A stretch of DNA of 34,221 bases. Origin: Scopulibacillus daqui. GTDB taxonomy: Bacteria > Bacillota > Bacilli > Bacillales > Sporolactobacillaceae. A model generated the notes under the pieces. The model searched no databases. It had not been told where the DNA came from and worked only from the letters and a program-made list of their open reading frames with translations. The stretch's first letter is position 1. Each line of letters begins with the position of its first letter. This document shows, one piece after another, positions 25,648-33,937 of the stretch. Location: the NCBI RefSeq assembly GCF_016908855.1, contig NZ_JAFBER010000027.1:1-34221 (forward strand), written 5' to 3'. The position numbers and the translations under genes are program-made.

Positions 25648-26895
25648 GTGATCGAAATTAAAGTACCAGAGCTTGCGGAATCTATTACAGAAGGAACAAT
25701 TTCAGAATGGTTAGTGAGTGTAGGCCAAAAAGTGAACAAAGGCGACGACATCGTTGAGCTTGAAACAGATAAAGTCAATATCCAAATCAGCGCTGAAAAC
25801 AGCGGCATCCTTCAAGAAGTAAAAAGAGAACCTGGAGATACCGTTGAAGTTGGCGAAGTGATTGCTATCTTAAACGAAAATGCTGAAGAAGGAGAGGCCG
25901 CTGCACCGCAGGAAAATAAAACAGCTGAAGCGCCTAAGCAAGAAGCGCCTGAAAGCAAAACTGCCGAAACAGCTCCTGAAGCCGCAGAAGAAAAGGGCAA
26001 CGGAAATGATCGTTTAATCGCGTCTCCGGCTGCCCGCAAACTGGCGAGAGAACTCGGCATTGACTTAAACAAAGTAGAAAGCCGCGACCCATTAGGGAGA
26101 GTAAGAGTTGAAGATGTTAAAGCCCAAGCGCAAAAAGCGGCACAGCCTGCTCCTCAGCCAAAAGCAGCGCAGCCGGCGGCCGCCGAAACAGACGGCAAGC
26201 CAGTTGACCGCATTAAAATGTCTCGCCGCCGCCAAACAATAGCTAAGAGGCTTGTTGAAGCTCAGCATACTGCAGCCATGCTGACAACTTTTAATGAAGT
26301 GGATATGACGGCAATTATGGAGCTTAGAAAACGCCGCAAGGAATCCTTTATTAAAAAACATGATGTCAAGCTTGGCTTTATGTCCTTCTTTACAAAAGCA
26401 GTCGTCGGCGCTTTGAAAGCTTTTCCATTGTTAAACGCTGAAATTCAAGGCGACGAAATCTTAGTTAAAAAATATTATGATATTGGCATTGCCGTTGCTG
26501 CTGAAGAAGGTTTAGTAGTACCTGTTGTACGTGATGCGGACCGTCTGTCATTTGCTGAAATTGAAAGGGAAATTGCTTCTTTGGCTGAAAAAGCCAGATC
26601 CAATAAACTTGGATTAAAAGAACTTCAAGGCGGTTCATTTACAATTACAAACGGCGGTACTTTCGGCTCCTTGCTGTCTACGCCGATTTTAAACGCACCT
26701 CAAGTGGGCATCTTAGGCATGCACAGCATCAAAACACGCCCGGTAACAGTTGGCGATAGAATGGAAAACCGCCCGATGATGTACATTGCATTATCATATG
26801 ATCATAGAATTGTTGATGGTGCAGAAGCCGTTCAATTCCTTGTTAAAATTAAAGAAATGCTAGAAGATCCAGAACAACTTTTACTTGAAGGTTAA
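25648..26895 (+). CDS. odhB: 2-oxoglutarate dehydrogenase E2 (dihydrolipoyl succinyltransferase)
   Basis: The core subunit of the complex transfers succinyl from the lipoyl arm to CoA. Domain order: a lipoyl domain (residues 1-77) with the lipoylated Lys42 in ETDKVNIQI, and an Ala/Pro/Glu-rich linker. Then comes a peripheral-subunit-binding domain (ASPAARKLARELGIDLNKV), a second Ala/Pro linker, and the catalytic domain ending SYDHRIVDGAEAV with the active-site His. GTG 25648 follows a perfect AAGGAGGT with 7-base spacing, giving 415 residues. E3 is not encoded here, as usual in Bacillus, where it is shared with pyruvate dehydrogenase. Confidence 0.96.
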   Translation: MIEIKVPELAESITEGTISEWLVSVGQKVNKGDDIVELETDKVNIQISAENSGILQEVKREPGDTVEVGEVIAILNENAEEGEAAAPQENKTAEAPKQEAPESKTAETAPEAAEEKGNGNDRLIASPAARKLARELGIDLNKVESRDPLGRVRVEDVKAQAQKAAQPAPQPKAAQPAAAETDGKPVDRIKMSRRRQTIAKRLVEAQHTAAMLTTFNEVDMTAIMELRKRRKESFIKKHDVKLGFMSFFTKAVVGALKAFPLLNAEIQGDEILVKKYYDIGIAVAAEEGLVVPVVRDADRLSFAEIEREIASLAEKARSNKLGLKELQGGSFTITNGGTFGSLLSTPILNAPQVGILGMHSIKTRPVTVGDRMENRPMMYIALSYDHRIVDGAEAVQFLVKIKEMLEDPEQLLLEG

Positions 26896-26905
26896 TAGAT
26901 TATAT

Positions 26906-26948
26906 AAAGCGTTGGATTCACAATTGAGCTGAGTCCAACGCTTTTTTC
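26906..26948. terminator. Bidirectional terminator between odhB and the FAD dehydrogenase gene
   Basis: AAAGCGTTGGA (26906-26916) pairs with TCCAACGCTTT (26934-26944) across a 17-base loop, with T on the right and A/T on the left. Confidence 0.87.
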
Positions 26949-26961
26949 ATGAAAAAAGCGG

Positions 26962-28347
26962 TTAAAGTTTTTCTGGCAGCACTTTACCCGGATTTAAAAT
27001 ATTGTTTGGATCAAATTGATTTTTAATCATTTGCATTAAAGGAACTGTATCTGCGTGTTCTTTATTTAAATATTTGATTTTTCCAATACCGATGCCATGC
27101 TCGCCTGTACAAGTCCCGCCGCGTTCCAGAGCGAATTCGACAATTTTCTGGTTGATATCATAAGCTTTCTTTACTTCCTCAGGATCGTTTTTATCAAACA
27201 TTAAGTTCGCATGAAAGTTGCCGTCTCCGACATGACCAATCGCTGAACCGTTTAAGCCGCTTTCTTCAATAACATGTCTAGCGTATACAATAGCATCCGT
27301 TAACTTCGAAATAGGCAGGCAAACATCGGTTATCATCATTTTCTTATCCGGAAAACTATGTTTAACGGCGTAAGCTAAATTGTGACGGGCTTCCCAAAGC
27401 TTCGCCCGTTTTAATGAATCCGTTTCAAATACAAGTTTTTCACAATGATTGGCATCAAGAAGCTCTTGCGCAAAAGAAATATCTTGCTTGACGCCTTGTT
27501 CATTTCCATGAAATTCGAGAAATAAAGTGGGGCGAACAGGATAGTCGGTCTTACTGTGTCTATTGACTAGTTCGATTGATTGTTCATCGACTAATTCAAC
27601 CCTGGCAATAGCAATACCCGCAGACAGAAGCGAGACGGCGCCGTCAACAGCATCTTTGACGGATGGGAACGTCGCGCGGCCGGCTACAATCGTCTCTGGT
27701 ATCCCGTATACTTTTAACGTGATTTCTGTGAAAACTCCAAGCGTTCCTTCTGATCCGACAAATAAGCTTGTTAAGTGATATCCTGACGATGATTTGGCTG
27801 ATAGACCGCCGGTATGTATGGTGTTCCCATCAGCTAAAACAACTTCCAAATCACGCACTTGGTTTCTCATAATCCCGTAACGAACGCTTGTGGTTCCGCT
27901 GGCATTTGTTGCTGCCATGCCGCCGATGGTTGCATCGGCGCCCGGATCGACCGGGAAGAACAAACCGTACTTTTTCAGCGCCTGATTCAGTTCAGTTCGC
28001 GTAACGCCGGGCTGAACTCTAACAAGAAAGTCTTCAGGCCTGACTTCAAGCACTTTATTCATGAATTGGAAATCAATTGAGATACCGCCTTTGATCGGGA
28101 TGGCATGTCCTTCCAAGCTTGAACCAACGCCAAAAGGGACAACCGGGATTTTGTGGGTATTGGCAAACTTTAAGATAGCTGAAACTTCTTCTGAAGAAAC
28201 TGGAAAAACAACGGTCTCCGGCAGCACAGGTGTATGATGCGATTCATCCTTACTATGATGTTCGAGAATGGTCTCATTTTCAGTAACCCGTTTTTCGTCA
28301 GTTATTTTTTTCAATTCCAACAATAAATGGTCATGTGTAATAGTCAT
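26962..28347 (-). CDS. FAD-linked oxidase, D-lactate/glycolate dehydrogenase (GlcD) type
   Basis: A 461-residue flavoprotein of the vanillyl-alcohol-oxidase/GlcD family, which oxidises 2-hydroxyacids such as D-lactate or glycolate. The FAD-binding PCMH domain shows VVPFGVGSSLEGH, PGADATIGGMAATNASGTTS and YHLTSLFVGSEGTLGV. The cap and C-terminal part shows GHVGDGNFHANLMFD and RGGTCTGEHGIGIGK. The PFGVGSSLEGH form is typical of cytochrome-type D-lactate dehydrogenases. ATG 28347 follows AAGGGGG with 7-base spacing. No glcE/glcF-like Fe-S partner is adjacent, so it likely acts as a single-subunit enzyme. Substrate not proven. Confidence 0.9.
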   Translation of the reverse strand: MTITHDHLLLELKKITDEKRVTENETILEHHSKDESHHTPVLPETVVFPVSSEEVSAILKFANTHKIPVVPFGVGSSLEGHAIPIKGGISIDFQFMNKVLEVRPEDFLVRVQPGVTRTELNQALKKYGLFFPVDPGADATIGGMAATNASGTTSVRYGIMRNQVRDLEVVLADGNTIHTGGLSAKSSSGYHLTSLFVGSEGTLGVFTEITLKVYGIPETIVAGRATFPSVKDAVDGAVSLLSAGIAIARVELVDEQSIELVNRHSKTDYPVRPTLFLEFHGNEQGVKQDISFAQELLDANHCEKLVFETDSLKRAKLWEARHNLAYAVKHSFPDKKMMITDVCLPISKLTDAIVYARHVIEESGLNGSAIGHVGDGNFHANLMFDKNDPEEVKKAYDINQKIVEFALERGGTCTGEHGIGIGKIKYLNKEHADTVPLMQMIKNQFDPNNILNPGKVLPEKL

Positions 28348-28587
28348 ATAAGAGCCCCCTTTGTTGTTCTATATAGTTAATTAAATATTAAAAAGGGAAA
28401 ACCCTTTTAATTGCAGCTAATTTTTTAATGTTTCTGAACACAGCTAATGGATCATGAATAAACAGGTGAGACTGTTAATTTTTTGTGTCTTAAACCGGAT
28501 TTGAAACGCTTACAATTGTGATTCACCATAAAAATGCCTTTTGCATAATTTATTAAAAAGCGCATTGACGCTGACGGAGTTGATTGT

Positions 28588-28797
28588 ATGATCATGGAGA
28601 ACGTCGTCACCATTTTCATCTACCTTGCCGTCGGTTGTATCATTGGATGGATGTTAATCATTCCCCATCGTTTGGATCTCACTTGCAAAAATCGCTTTTT
28701 TGTACTTGTCATCATGATCTTTCTATGGCTTCCAGTTTCTATTATTTCGTTTGCTATCGCTCCTTTCATCAGCGCTTGTTCATCGAGGTCTCGATAA
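28588..28797 (+). CDS. Small two-helix membrane protein
   Basis: 69 residues with two hydrophobic segments (about 7-26 and 37-60) and little else. I do not recognise the family. GGAGT at 28576-28580 supports ATG 28588 or, with slightly long spacing, ATG 28594. It ends 66 bases before the ferredoxin-CDGSH gene on the same strand and may be its operon partner. The end CSSRSR is unremarkable. Confidence 0.55.
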   Translation: MIMENVVTIFIYLAVGCIIGWMLIIPHRLDLTCKNRFFVLVIMIFLWLPVSIISFAIAPFISACSSRSR

Positions 28798-28863
28798 GAG
28801 GCCTCTTTGGTATGTTCGAAGAGCCGGTTGGCAAAGATAATGGAAGAAGTGGAGGGATGAAGC

Positions 28864-29277
28864 TTGTCTGAAGAGAAGCATGAGTATGAGTCTGATCATA
28901 TTGCCGTTTCTTTCTATCCCAATCGGTGCAATCATATAGGCAGATGTGTGCGGCTGCTTAAAGAAGTTTTTAATCCAGATCACAAGCCATGGGTGAATTT
29001 GGAGGATGCAGATATTGAAGCTGTCTGCCGAACAATCGAACAATGTCCGACTGGCGCGCTCCAGTATCAGCGTCTAGATGGAGGAGAAGATGAAACGGCT
29101 CCTGATGTGACTACGATCAAAACTGTCAAAAACGGCCCTTTTTTTATTCATGGGAATATAGAATTGCTGGATGAAGAGGGAAACCCGCTGACCATGAATA
29201 AAAGAATTGCGTTATGCAGATGCGGCCGGTCAAAAAACAAACCTTTTTGCGACGGTACTCATAAAAAATATCATTGA
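28864..29277 (+). CDS. Divergent 4Fe-4S ferredoxin-like (Fer4_19) and CDGSH iron-sulfur fusion protein
   Basis: 137 residues with two iron-sulfur modules. The N-terminal part (about 14-72) reads FYPNRCNHIGRCVRLLKEVF through IEQCPTGALQYQ, the single-cluster Fer4_19 pattern seen in YjdI-like proteins. The C-terminal part reads CRCGRSKNKPFCDGTH, a CDGSH motif that binds a 2Fe-2S cluster with three Cys and one His, as in mitoNEET. The start is TTG 28864, seven bases after GGAGGG. A role in electron transfer or iron-sulfur sensing is inferred from the domains; no partner enzyme is next to it. Confidence 0.88.
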   Translation: MSEEKHEYESDHIAVSFYPNRCNHIGRCVRLLKEVFNPDHKPWVNLEDADIEAVCRTIEQCPTGALQYQRLDGGEDETAPDVTTIKTVKNGPFFIHGNIELLDEEGNPLTMNKRIALCRCGRSKNKPFCDGTHKKYH

Positions 29278-29369
29278 AGATATCAAACAATAATGAATGA
29301 AGGTCCTTAATATTTTAAAGGCTTTTCTAGCTTTGGATTAAATGTAAAAATCTTTTTTTATAATAACAG

Positions 29370-29412
29370 CCCTGATAACCATTAAATAAGGTTATCGGGG
29401 TTTGTTTTATAT
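29370..29412 (+). terminator. Terminator upstream of the PadR operon
   Basis: CCCTGATAACC (29370-29380) pairs with GGTTATCGGGG (29390-29400, one G-U) and is followed by TTTGTTTTAT. It probably ends the ferredoxin-CDGSH transcript. Confidence 0.75.
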
Positions 29413-29423
29413 TTTATATTACC

Positions 29424-29452
29424 TTGACAGACATAGTAATTTATATTAGGAT
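29424..29452 (+). promoter_or_regulatory. Promoter of the PadR operon
   Basis: A consensus TTGACA (29424-29429), 17 bases, TAGGAT (29447-29452), about 20 bases before ATG 29473. PadR-type repressors usually bind their own promoter; the AT-rich spacer (AGTAATTTATATTAGGATAT) is a likely operator region. Confidence 0.75.
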
Positions 29453-29472
29453 ATACACAAGGAGGTGGGGTA

Positions 29473-29802
29473 ATGGTTCAAGCGAAATTGTCCTCTGACT
29501 GGCTCCGCGGACATGCAGATACGATGATTTTGAAACTCCTTTTAAGCGGCGATAAGTATGGATATGAAATAAGTAAACTTATACTGGAAAGTTCAGGAGG
29601 ACAATTTGAATTAAAAGAAGCAACAATGTATTCCAGTCTTAAGCGACTTGAAAAAGAAGGGAAAATCACCTCTTATTGGGGAGATGCCACTCAAGGCGGC
29701 AGGCGAAAATATTATACAATTACACCAATAGGCGTGAACACATACCAGCAAAATAAAAAAAATTGGGAACAGGCAAAAGAAATTCTTGAACGCTTATTAT
29801 AA
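29473..29802 (+). CDS. PadR-family transcriptional regulator
   Basis: 109 residues, a winged-helix regulator of the short PadR class. The characteristic core is ILKLLLSGDKYGYEISKLIL, then EATMYSSLKRLEKEGKITSY, GGRRKYYTITPIG and a C-terminal dimerisation helix. Members usually repress their own operon and sense small hydrophobic molecules or envelope stress. AAGGAGG precedes ATG 29473. It ends 15 bases before the HAAS/pentapeptide gene, forming an operon with it and the 32-residue peptide. Confidence 0.93.
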   Translation: MVQAKLSSDWLRGHADTMILKLLLSGDKYGYEISKLILESSGGQFELKEATMYSSLKRLEKEGKITSYWGDATQGGRRKYYTITPIGVNTYQQNKKNWEQAKEILERLL

Positions 29803-29817
29803 GAAAGGAAAATTAAA

Positions 29818-30537
29818 ATGACTGATAATATAAAAGCGCATGTTGAGAGGATTTTTGCGCCGTATCAGAATGTAAAATCTGCGAAGGAACTCGAAGAAGA
29901 ACTGACTCAAAACTTAAGAGAAAAATACAATGACTACAAACAAAAAGGGTATAGCGATGAAGAGGCCTATCAGTTAACCATTGATTCTATAGGTGATGTA
30001 TCAGAACTCATCGAATCCATAAATCTTCAGCAAAGCGCACTTGAACAAGCTGTGCGCATGAATTACTCCAAACAAACTCTCCACGACAGCGATTTTCGTT
30101 CGGTATCTGTTCATGACGGGAATTTTAATGCCAGTGATTTAAAGGGATCTGATTTCAGCTATTCTGATTTAACGAACAGTACATTTAAAAGCAGTAACCT
30201 AAATAAATGTATATTTGAAAATGTTAACTTGACAGAAACATTCTTTAAATCGGTCAACTTAAAAGGCGCATCTTTTAAAAATTGCATATATGATCGCGCG
30301 CATTTTAAAGGATGTAACCTTGAAGGGCTTGTTTTTGATGGGGAAACATTTAATCAAACTATTTTTGAGCTCTGCTCACTAAAAAAAGCATCATTTCGTC
30401 ATACAACGCTGTATAATGTTCAATTTCGCTTGACTGATGCAAAGAAAATTGATTTTGACGGCGCCGTAATGGATAAGTTAACATACAACTTTTTACGAGG
30501 CGCCAGGGCTGACCTTAGCAATGTGACATTACGCTGA
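29818..30537 (+). CDS. HAAS/permease-prefix domain fused to pentapeptide repeats
   Basis: 239 residues. The N-terminal 65 (VERIFAPYQNVKSAKELEEE, then GYSDEEAYQLTIDSIGDV) match the helical HAAS/permease-prefix domain, which often sits next to or is fused with membrane proteins controlled by PadR regulators. From about residue 78 to 230 runs a pentapeptide-repeat helix with A(D/N)LxX-type units (NASDLKGSDFSYSDLTNSTF and onward), about 30 units. There is no membrane helix or catalytic motif. It is co-transcribed with padR upstream. Role unknown: the prefix domain suggests contact with PadR or with a membrane partner, and the repeat rod a binding surface. Confidence 0.85.
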   Translation: MTDNIKAHVERIFAPYQNVKSAKELEEELTQNLREKYNDYKQKGYSDEEAYQLTIDSIGDVSELIESINLQQSALEQAVRMNYSKQTLHDSDFRSVSVHDGNFNASDLKGSDFSYSDLTNSTFKSSNLNKCIFENVNLTETFFKSVNLKGASFKNCIYDRAHFKGCNLEGLVFDGETFNQTIFELCSLKKASFRHTTLYNVQFRLTDAKKIDFDGAVMDKLTYNFLRGARADLSNVTLR

Positions 30538-30556
30538 TAGAGGAGGGGCGATGAAC

Positions 30557-30655
30557 ATGAGTATAGGAACTGCAATTGTCATATCTGTCGGAATGATTTG
30601 TTTTACCGTATTTATCACGGCAGTCACGCTGAAAGGCATGGGGATGGGTGACTGA
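30557..30655 (+). CDS. 32-residue single-helix membrane peptide at the end of the PadR operon
   Basis: ATG 30557 stands eight bases after a strong AGGAGGGG (30541-30548) and 19 bases beyond the pentapeptide gene stop. The peptide opens MSIGTAIVISVGMICFTVFI, continues TAVTLKG and ends MGMGD. It is one hydrophobic helix, like other tiny membrane regulators. An alternative start at 30551 adds two residues but lies too close to the binding site. No other gene intervenes, so it belongs to the operon. Function unknown. Confidence 0.7.
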   Translation: MSIGTAIVISVGMICFTVFITAVTLKGMGMGD

Positions 30656-30782
30656 TATAGGCGTTAAGAACAGTATTCATGTAAATGAACGGTTCTGTAT
30701 AAAGTTCGGTGCTGGATAGCAGCTCAAGCATGCCGGCTGTTAAAGAGGATTGGGCCGGCGTTATTATATTTATTAAAAGGAT

Positions 30783-30822
30783 AATCTGATATCCAGATGG
30801 AAGCTGAATATCAGATTTTTCT
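30783..30822. terminator. Terminator after the PadR operon and the glyoxalase-like gene
   Basis: AATCTGATAT (30783-30792) pairs perfectly with ATATCAGATT (30808-30817), followed by TTTCTTTC. It lies 6 bases from the stop of the convergent gene, so it may act both ways, although its T tail favours the plus strand. Confidence 0.75.
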
Positions 30823-30823
30823 T

Positions 30824-31642
30824 TCAATCATTGTTGCCAAAGAGGTAAGTGCCGCCGAATAAATCGGCTTTCTTTTCTACTTTTGTTTCGGACAATTTCA
30901 GGAGAAAAGGCCTTTCCCCGCGCTGCTTTAAAGTATCTGCAACAAGGCCGTCACCCGTCGGCGAGCAAAGCAGAATGTCAGTTCCTTTTAAAAGCAGCTT
31001 ACAGTACCGGGCATTTAATTTTTTGTTAAAGACAATGGGTTTATCATCTAGATGAAACCATTTTTTCCATTTCATAATGCTGGTTTCTAAGTCTTTGACA
31101 GCAACAGCTGCGTATGCCAATTTTGCATCATGCAGGCAATGGCGTTTAATGATTTGCTGATTGATAAGCGTTTTTCTTCTTTCCTCATCTGTTTGTTTCC
31201 AATCAATGATAAATGGCAAGTGATAAGGATCGGATTCTTGATCTTCAATAAATAACATTGACCATTTTAACAGTGATCCGTCAGCTCTTCTGCGACTGCC
31301 CTCGACCGGCCCTTTGATGATTAATCCTTTTTGCCGGAACCATTCGCCAGCCTGTTCAATGTCATTGGTTCTCAGCGCTATTCTGCACAAGCCATCACCC
31401 AAATCTTTCTCGGCGGCAATCTGTTTAATAAGAAAGTTATCCGCAACAGATTCAGCCTTATGGATATCTTCAACACCAATAAATTCAATATAACTTAAAT
31501 CAAAATGGCATAAACCATTGTAAGTGCCCCAATCCGGATGCTGACCTCCCATCTGGGCATGAAAGCCGAAAGCTTTCATTTGTCCGACGGCGCGTTCCGG
31601 ATTATTTGTATAGTGAACAATGTGATCGAAACGAAAATCCAT
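30824..31642 (-). CDS. Glyoxalase-like (VOC superfamily) protein
   Basis: 272 residues with a vicinal-oxygen-chelate fold of the Glyoxalase_3-like type. The first half (FDHIVHYTNNPERAVGQMKA, then GGQHPDWGTYNGLCHFDLSYIEFIG) is a VOC half-module with possible metal ligands (His in DHIVHY, Glu in YIEFIG). The second half (AAVAVKDLETSIMKWKKWF) is a more divergent repeat. ATG 31642 is 6 bases after AAAGGAAG; a start nine codons upstream has no support. Substrate unknown. It stands alone between the PadR operon and the next membrane-protein gene. Confidence 0.75.
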   Translation of the reverse strand: MDFRFDHIVHYTNNPERAVGQMKAFGFHAQMGGQHPDWGTYNGLCHFDLSYIEFIGVEDIHKAESVADNFLIKQIAAEKDLGDGLCRIALRTNDIEQAGEWFRQKGLIIKGPVEGSRRRADGSLLKWSMLFIEDQESDPYHLPFIIDWKQTDEERRKTLINQQIIKRHCLHDAKLAYAAVAVKDLETSIMKWKKWFHLDDKPIVFNKKLNARYCKLLLKGTDILLCSPTGDGLVADTLKQRGERPFLLKLSETKVEKKADLFGGTYLFGNND

Positions 31643-31866
31643 GTCAAACTTCCTTTTATACAGATACATTTTTAGTTTCTCAAGAGAGGGGAACTATCTA
31701 TCTTTAAATTTGGATGAAAAAACAATTTGAAGAGCAATATAAAAACATTAAAATCGATTAATAGAATGATAATAATGAGTTTTTGTGTTTTGGATAAAAA
31801 AGCGATACAGTATATTAATGATATCATATATATTTTGAAGCTGAATTTCAGTAAGGAGGCTGATCA

Positions 31867-32322
31867 GTGACAGTTATTATTGAACACAAATGGTTGTTTG
31901 CGATCATCGGAGAAATAGCTTTTTTCGCGTTAGCAAGCGCCTTTTTTATAGCAAGGTATTGGTTTCGCATGATCAAAACCAGCTGCTTTTTCATTCTTTT
32001 GCTTATATTTAATGAATTATTTCTTGCCTTACTCGCAGTTTTCGATTATATAGAAACAGGGAAAATGTCATCCTTTCAGATCTTCACAGCGATTTTCTAT
32101 ATATATTTAATTTTTGATGGAAAAAATGAATTCGCAAAGCTCGATCGGTATTTCAAAAAGAAAGCGGCAAAGTGGAAAGGAGAGACAATACCGGATTTTG
32201 GAGAAGAAGAACAGCATGATGAGAAGAAATACGGCGCCGCTCGTGCAAAAGAAGAGAGACAGGGATGGTATATGCACCTGTTGATTTTTATGATAGGACA
32301 GTGTGTGGTGTTATGTCAATAA
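31867..32322 (+). CDS. Membrane protein of unknown function
   Basis: 151 residues. GTG 31867 is 6 bases after AAGGAGGC. Three hydrophobic segments open the protein (about 8-29, 37-58 and 68-84), then comes a charged loop of about 45 residues (EFAKLDRYFKKKAAKWKG through AARAKEERQG). A last hydrophobic segment ends at the C-terminus (MHLLIFMIGQCVVLC). I do not recognise the family. No terminator is seen after it; the following spacer carries odd remnants. Confidence 0.7.
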   Translation: MTVIIEHKWLFAIIGEIAFFALASAFFIARYWFRMIKTSCFFILLLIFNELFLALLAVFDYIETGKMSSFQIFTAIFYIYLIFDGKNEFAKLDRYFKKKAAKWKGETIPDFGEEEQHDEKKYGAARAKEERQGWYMHLLIFMIGQCVVLCQ

Positions 32323-32647
32323 AGCAGACACAAATTTATATTGTTTTTCACTACCAAAATGCTAAAAAAGGATGGATATTAGGGAAGATCTTTAGAAGGC
32401 GGTTTAACCTAACGACCAAGCCCTAGTAAATTGACAGCCTATCCCTGCAAGACCAGCAAATAGACCAACTGGCAAAAAACAATGAAATATATTATCGGAA
32501 ATCAACATAAAGATCATGCCGAAAGAAATTGTTGGGAAACAAATGGATTGTTTAGCAGTGATAGCTTACAATATTATCTAACTAAAAAACTCAAGAATTC
32601 CATCAAAACCAGACAAAATAGCAGCTTATAAATTAGGAGGGGAATCT
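32323..32647. other. Spacer with a possible lanthipeptide-synthetase remnant
   Basis: There is no intact gene. On the minus strand a stop-free frame (32565 down to 32404, 53 codons, no suitable start) contains LPVGLFAGLAGIGCQFTRAW. This resembles the GLxxGxAGIGY-x-LLR end of LanM/LanC lanthionine cyclases. The rest of the frame (AITAKQSICFPTISFGMIFM) shows no match. The right end carries the AGGAGGGG ribosome binding site of the M50 gene. Confidence 0.35.
32404..32565 (-). pseudogene. Possible C-terminal fragment of a LanM/LanC-like protein
   Basis: A 53-codon frame closed by stops. The part VGLFAGLAGIG matches the C-terminal GLAGIG signature of lanthionine synthetases, and the fragment ends 15 codons later. 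No start codon with a ribosome binding site, and no zinc ligands (the cyclase Cys and CH motifs), are present. The match rests on a short Gly-rich string and may be chance. Confidence 0.25.
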
Positions 32648-33744
32648 ATGGGAGGGTCTTTATTTAGGCCTAGTTTAATAATATTGTATTTTTTGTTTTT
32701 AACTTTTTTGGTTTGTTTTTCCATACCGAATTTATTCTCTTCTTTTGTCTTAATATGGATTCTTGTTATTTGTTTTATTGTAACTATAACCATACATGAA
32801 CTGGGGCATGTTTTTTTCGGTTTAATGTGCAAGCTTAATTTTTGTTTTTTTGCTGTTGGACCATTCTTAATTGAAAATGTTAACGGAAAAGTAAAGATAA
32901 GAGAGAATAAAAATTGGATATATTTTGGAGGTGTTGCTGTAATGACACCTCCTTGTTCTCATAAACCTAACAAAAAAAGCTTAGTTTTGTTTTTGATTGG
33001 AGGTCCTTTTTTTAGTTTCTTAAGCAGTATTATAAGTTTTGCGTTATGGAAAATGATCGGATTAGAAATCTTTCTTTGGTTTTTAATATTTAATGGATTG
33101 ATTTTTCTTGCAACTGCGATTCCAATGACTAAAGGGGAATTCAATGACGGCGGAGCTCTATGGTTATTTATTAAAAATAAAAAGGAAACTGAACGTTACC
33201 TATTAAAAATGAGCATTATTGCTGAAATGTTTAGCTCTAAAAGACCAAAGGATTGGAATAAAGATATTTTAAAACAGTGTAAAGAATCTATAATCGAGCA
33301 CCCATTTGAGAATAGAAGTTGTTACACTTTTCTTTTTTATTATTTTTGTGATCTTAACGGTATGGAAGAGGGGATATCTCATATTAAACCCCTTGTAAAC
33401 ATGCCTCAAACTAAAGAGAATAGATTAACGATGAGCTTTTTTAACAGCCTCTATTTTTGTATAAATTTTTAAATGATGGTAAAAATGCTGAGTCTGAAAT
33501 TAAAAGCATATTTAAAAAATTATCTCGGATGGACACTTATTCTTATAATCGAGCAGAAATTATTATCCATTATTTAAATAATAATTTTAACCTAATGAAG
33601 TCTTCACTTTCCAGGTTAGAACGATCATTAGACGATATAAAAAACCAGGGCTATTATATTGTAGAAAAGGAATTGCTTAAGGAGTTAAAAATTAAATGTA
33701 CAAAAGAGAAAAAGCCACATGTGGAATTTTATGATCAAGAATAA
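32648..33744 (+). pseudogene. M50-like membrane zinc peptidase, split by a frameshift
   Basis: The first part (ATG 32648 after AGGAGGGG, 274 codons) is a multi-helix protein with HELGH (50-54), the zinc and catalytic motif of site-2-type peptidases. The second M50 element is FNGLIFLATAIPM through FNDGG (Asn149, Pro159, Asp167). The first part stops at 33472. A second frame picks up at 33457 (MYKFLNDGKNAESE) and runs to 33744. The two join smoothly if one base is changed in the T-rich stretch near 33455-33470 (SLYF to YKFLND), giving about 365 residues. The catalytic half is intact; the lost part is a helical cytoplasmic tail. Base composition is much more AT-rich than in the housekeeping genes, suggesting transfer. 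A sequencing error is also possible. Confidence 0.7.
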
Positions 33745-33759
33745 TTTTATTATCTTTTT

Positions 33760-33795
33760 AATAAGAGTCACTAATGCGGTGGCTCTTATTATTTG
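33760..33795 (+). terminator. Terminator after the M50 gene
   Basis: AATAAGAGTCAC (33760-33771) pairs with GTGGCTCTTATT (33779-33790, one G-U), followed by ATTTG. Confidence 0.75.
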
Positions 33796-33887
33796 TCACT
33801 TGTATTGTTTTTGAGGCTTTAGAATCAATGTATGATCCAGGATAAAAGTATTAATTTTATCAAACTTCATTTGAAATGGAAGTGATT

Positions 33888-33896
33888 TGCTATAAT
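33888..33896 (+). promoter_or_regulatory. Extended -10 promoter before the WXG100-like locus
   Basis: TGCTATAAT is a perfect extended -10. TTGAAA at 33871-33876 is too close (14 bases) for an ideal -35. It would start transcription about 35 bases before ATG 33938. Confidence 0.5.
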
Positions 33897-33937
33897 TTGA
33901 TAAGAAGGAACTTTATTTTAGGAGAGGAGCGATACCT

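Noticed and set aside
25407-25808. 133-codon minus-strand frame across the odhA-odhB junction
   Set aside because: It overlaps two certain genes and the odhB ribosome binding site; it has no start signal of its own.
28390-28410. AAAAAGGG/CCCTTTT inverted repeat upstream of the FAD dehydrogenase gene
   Set aside because: A short A/T-rich stem with a very small loop in a leader region; too weak to call an operator or terminator.
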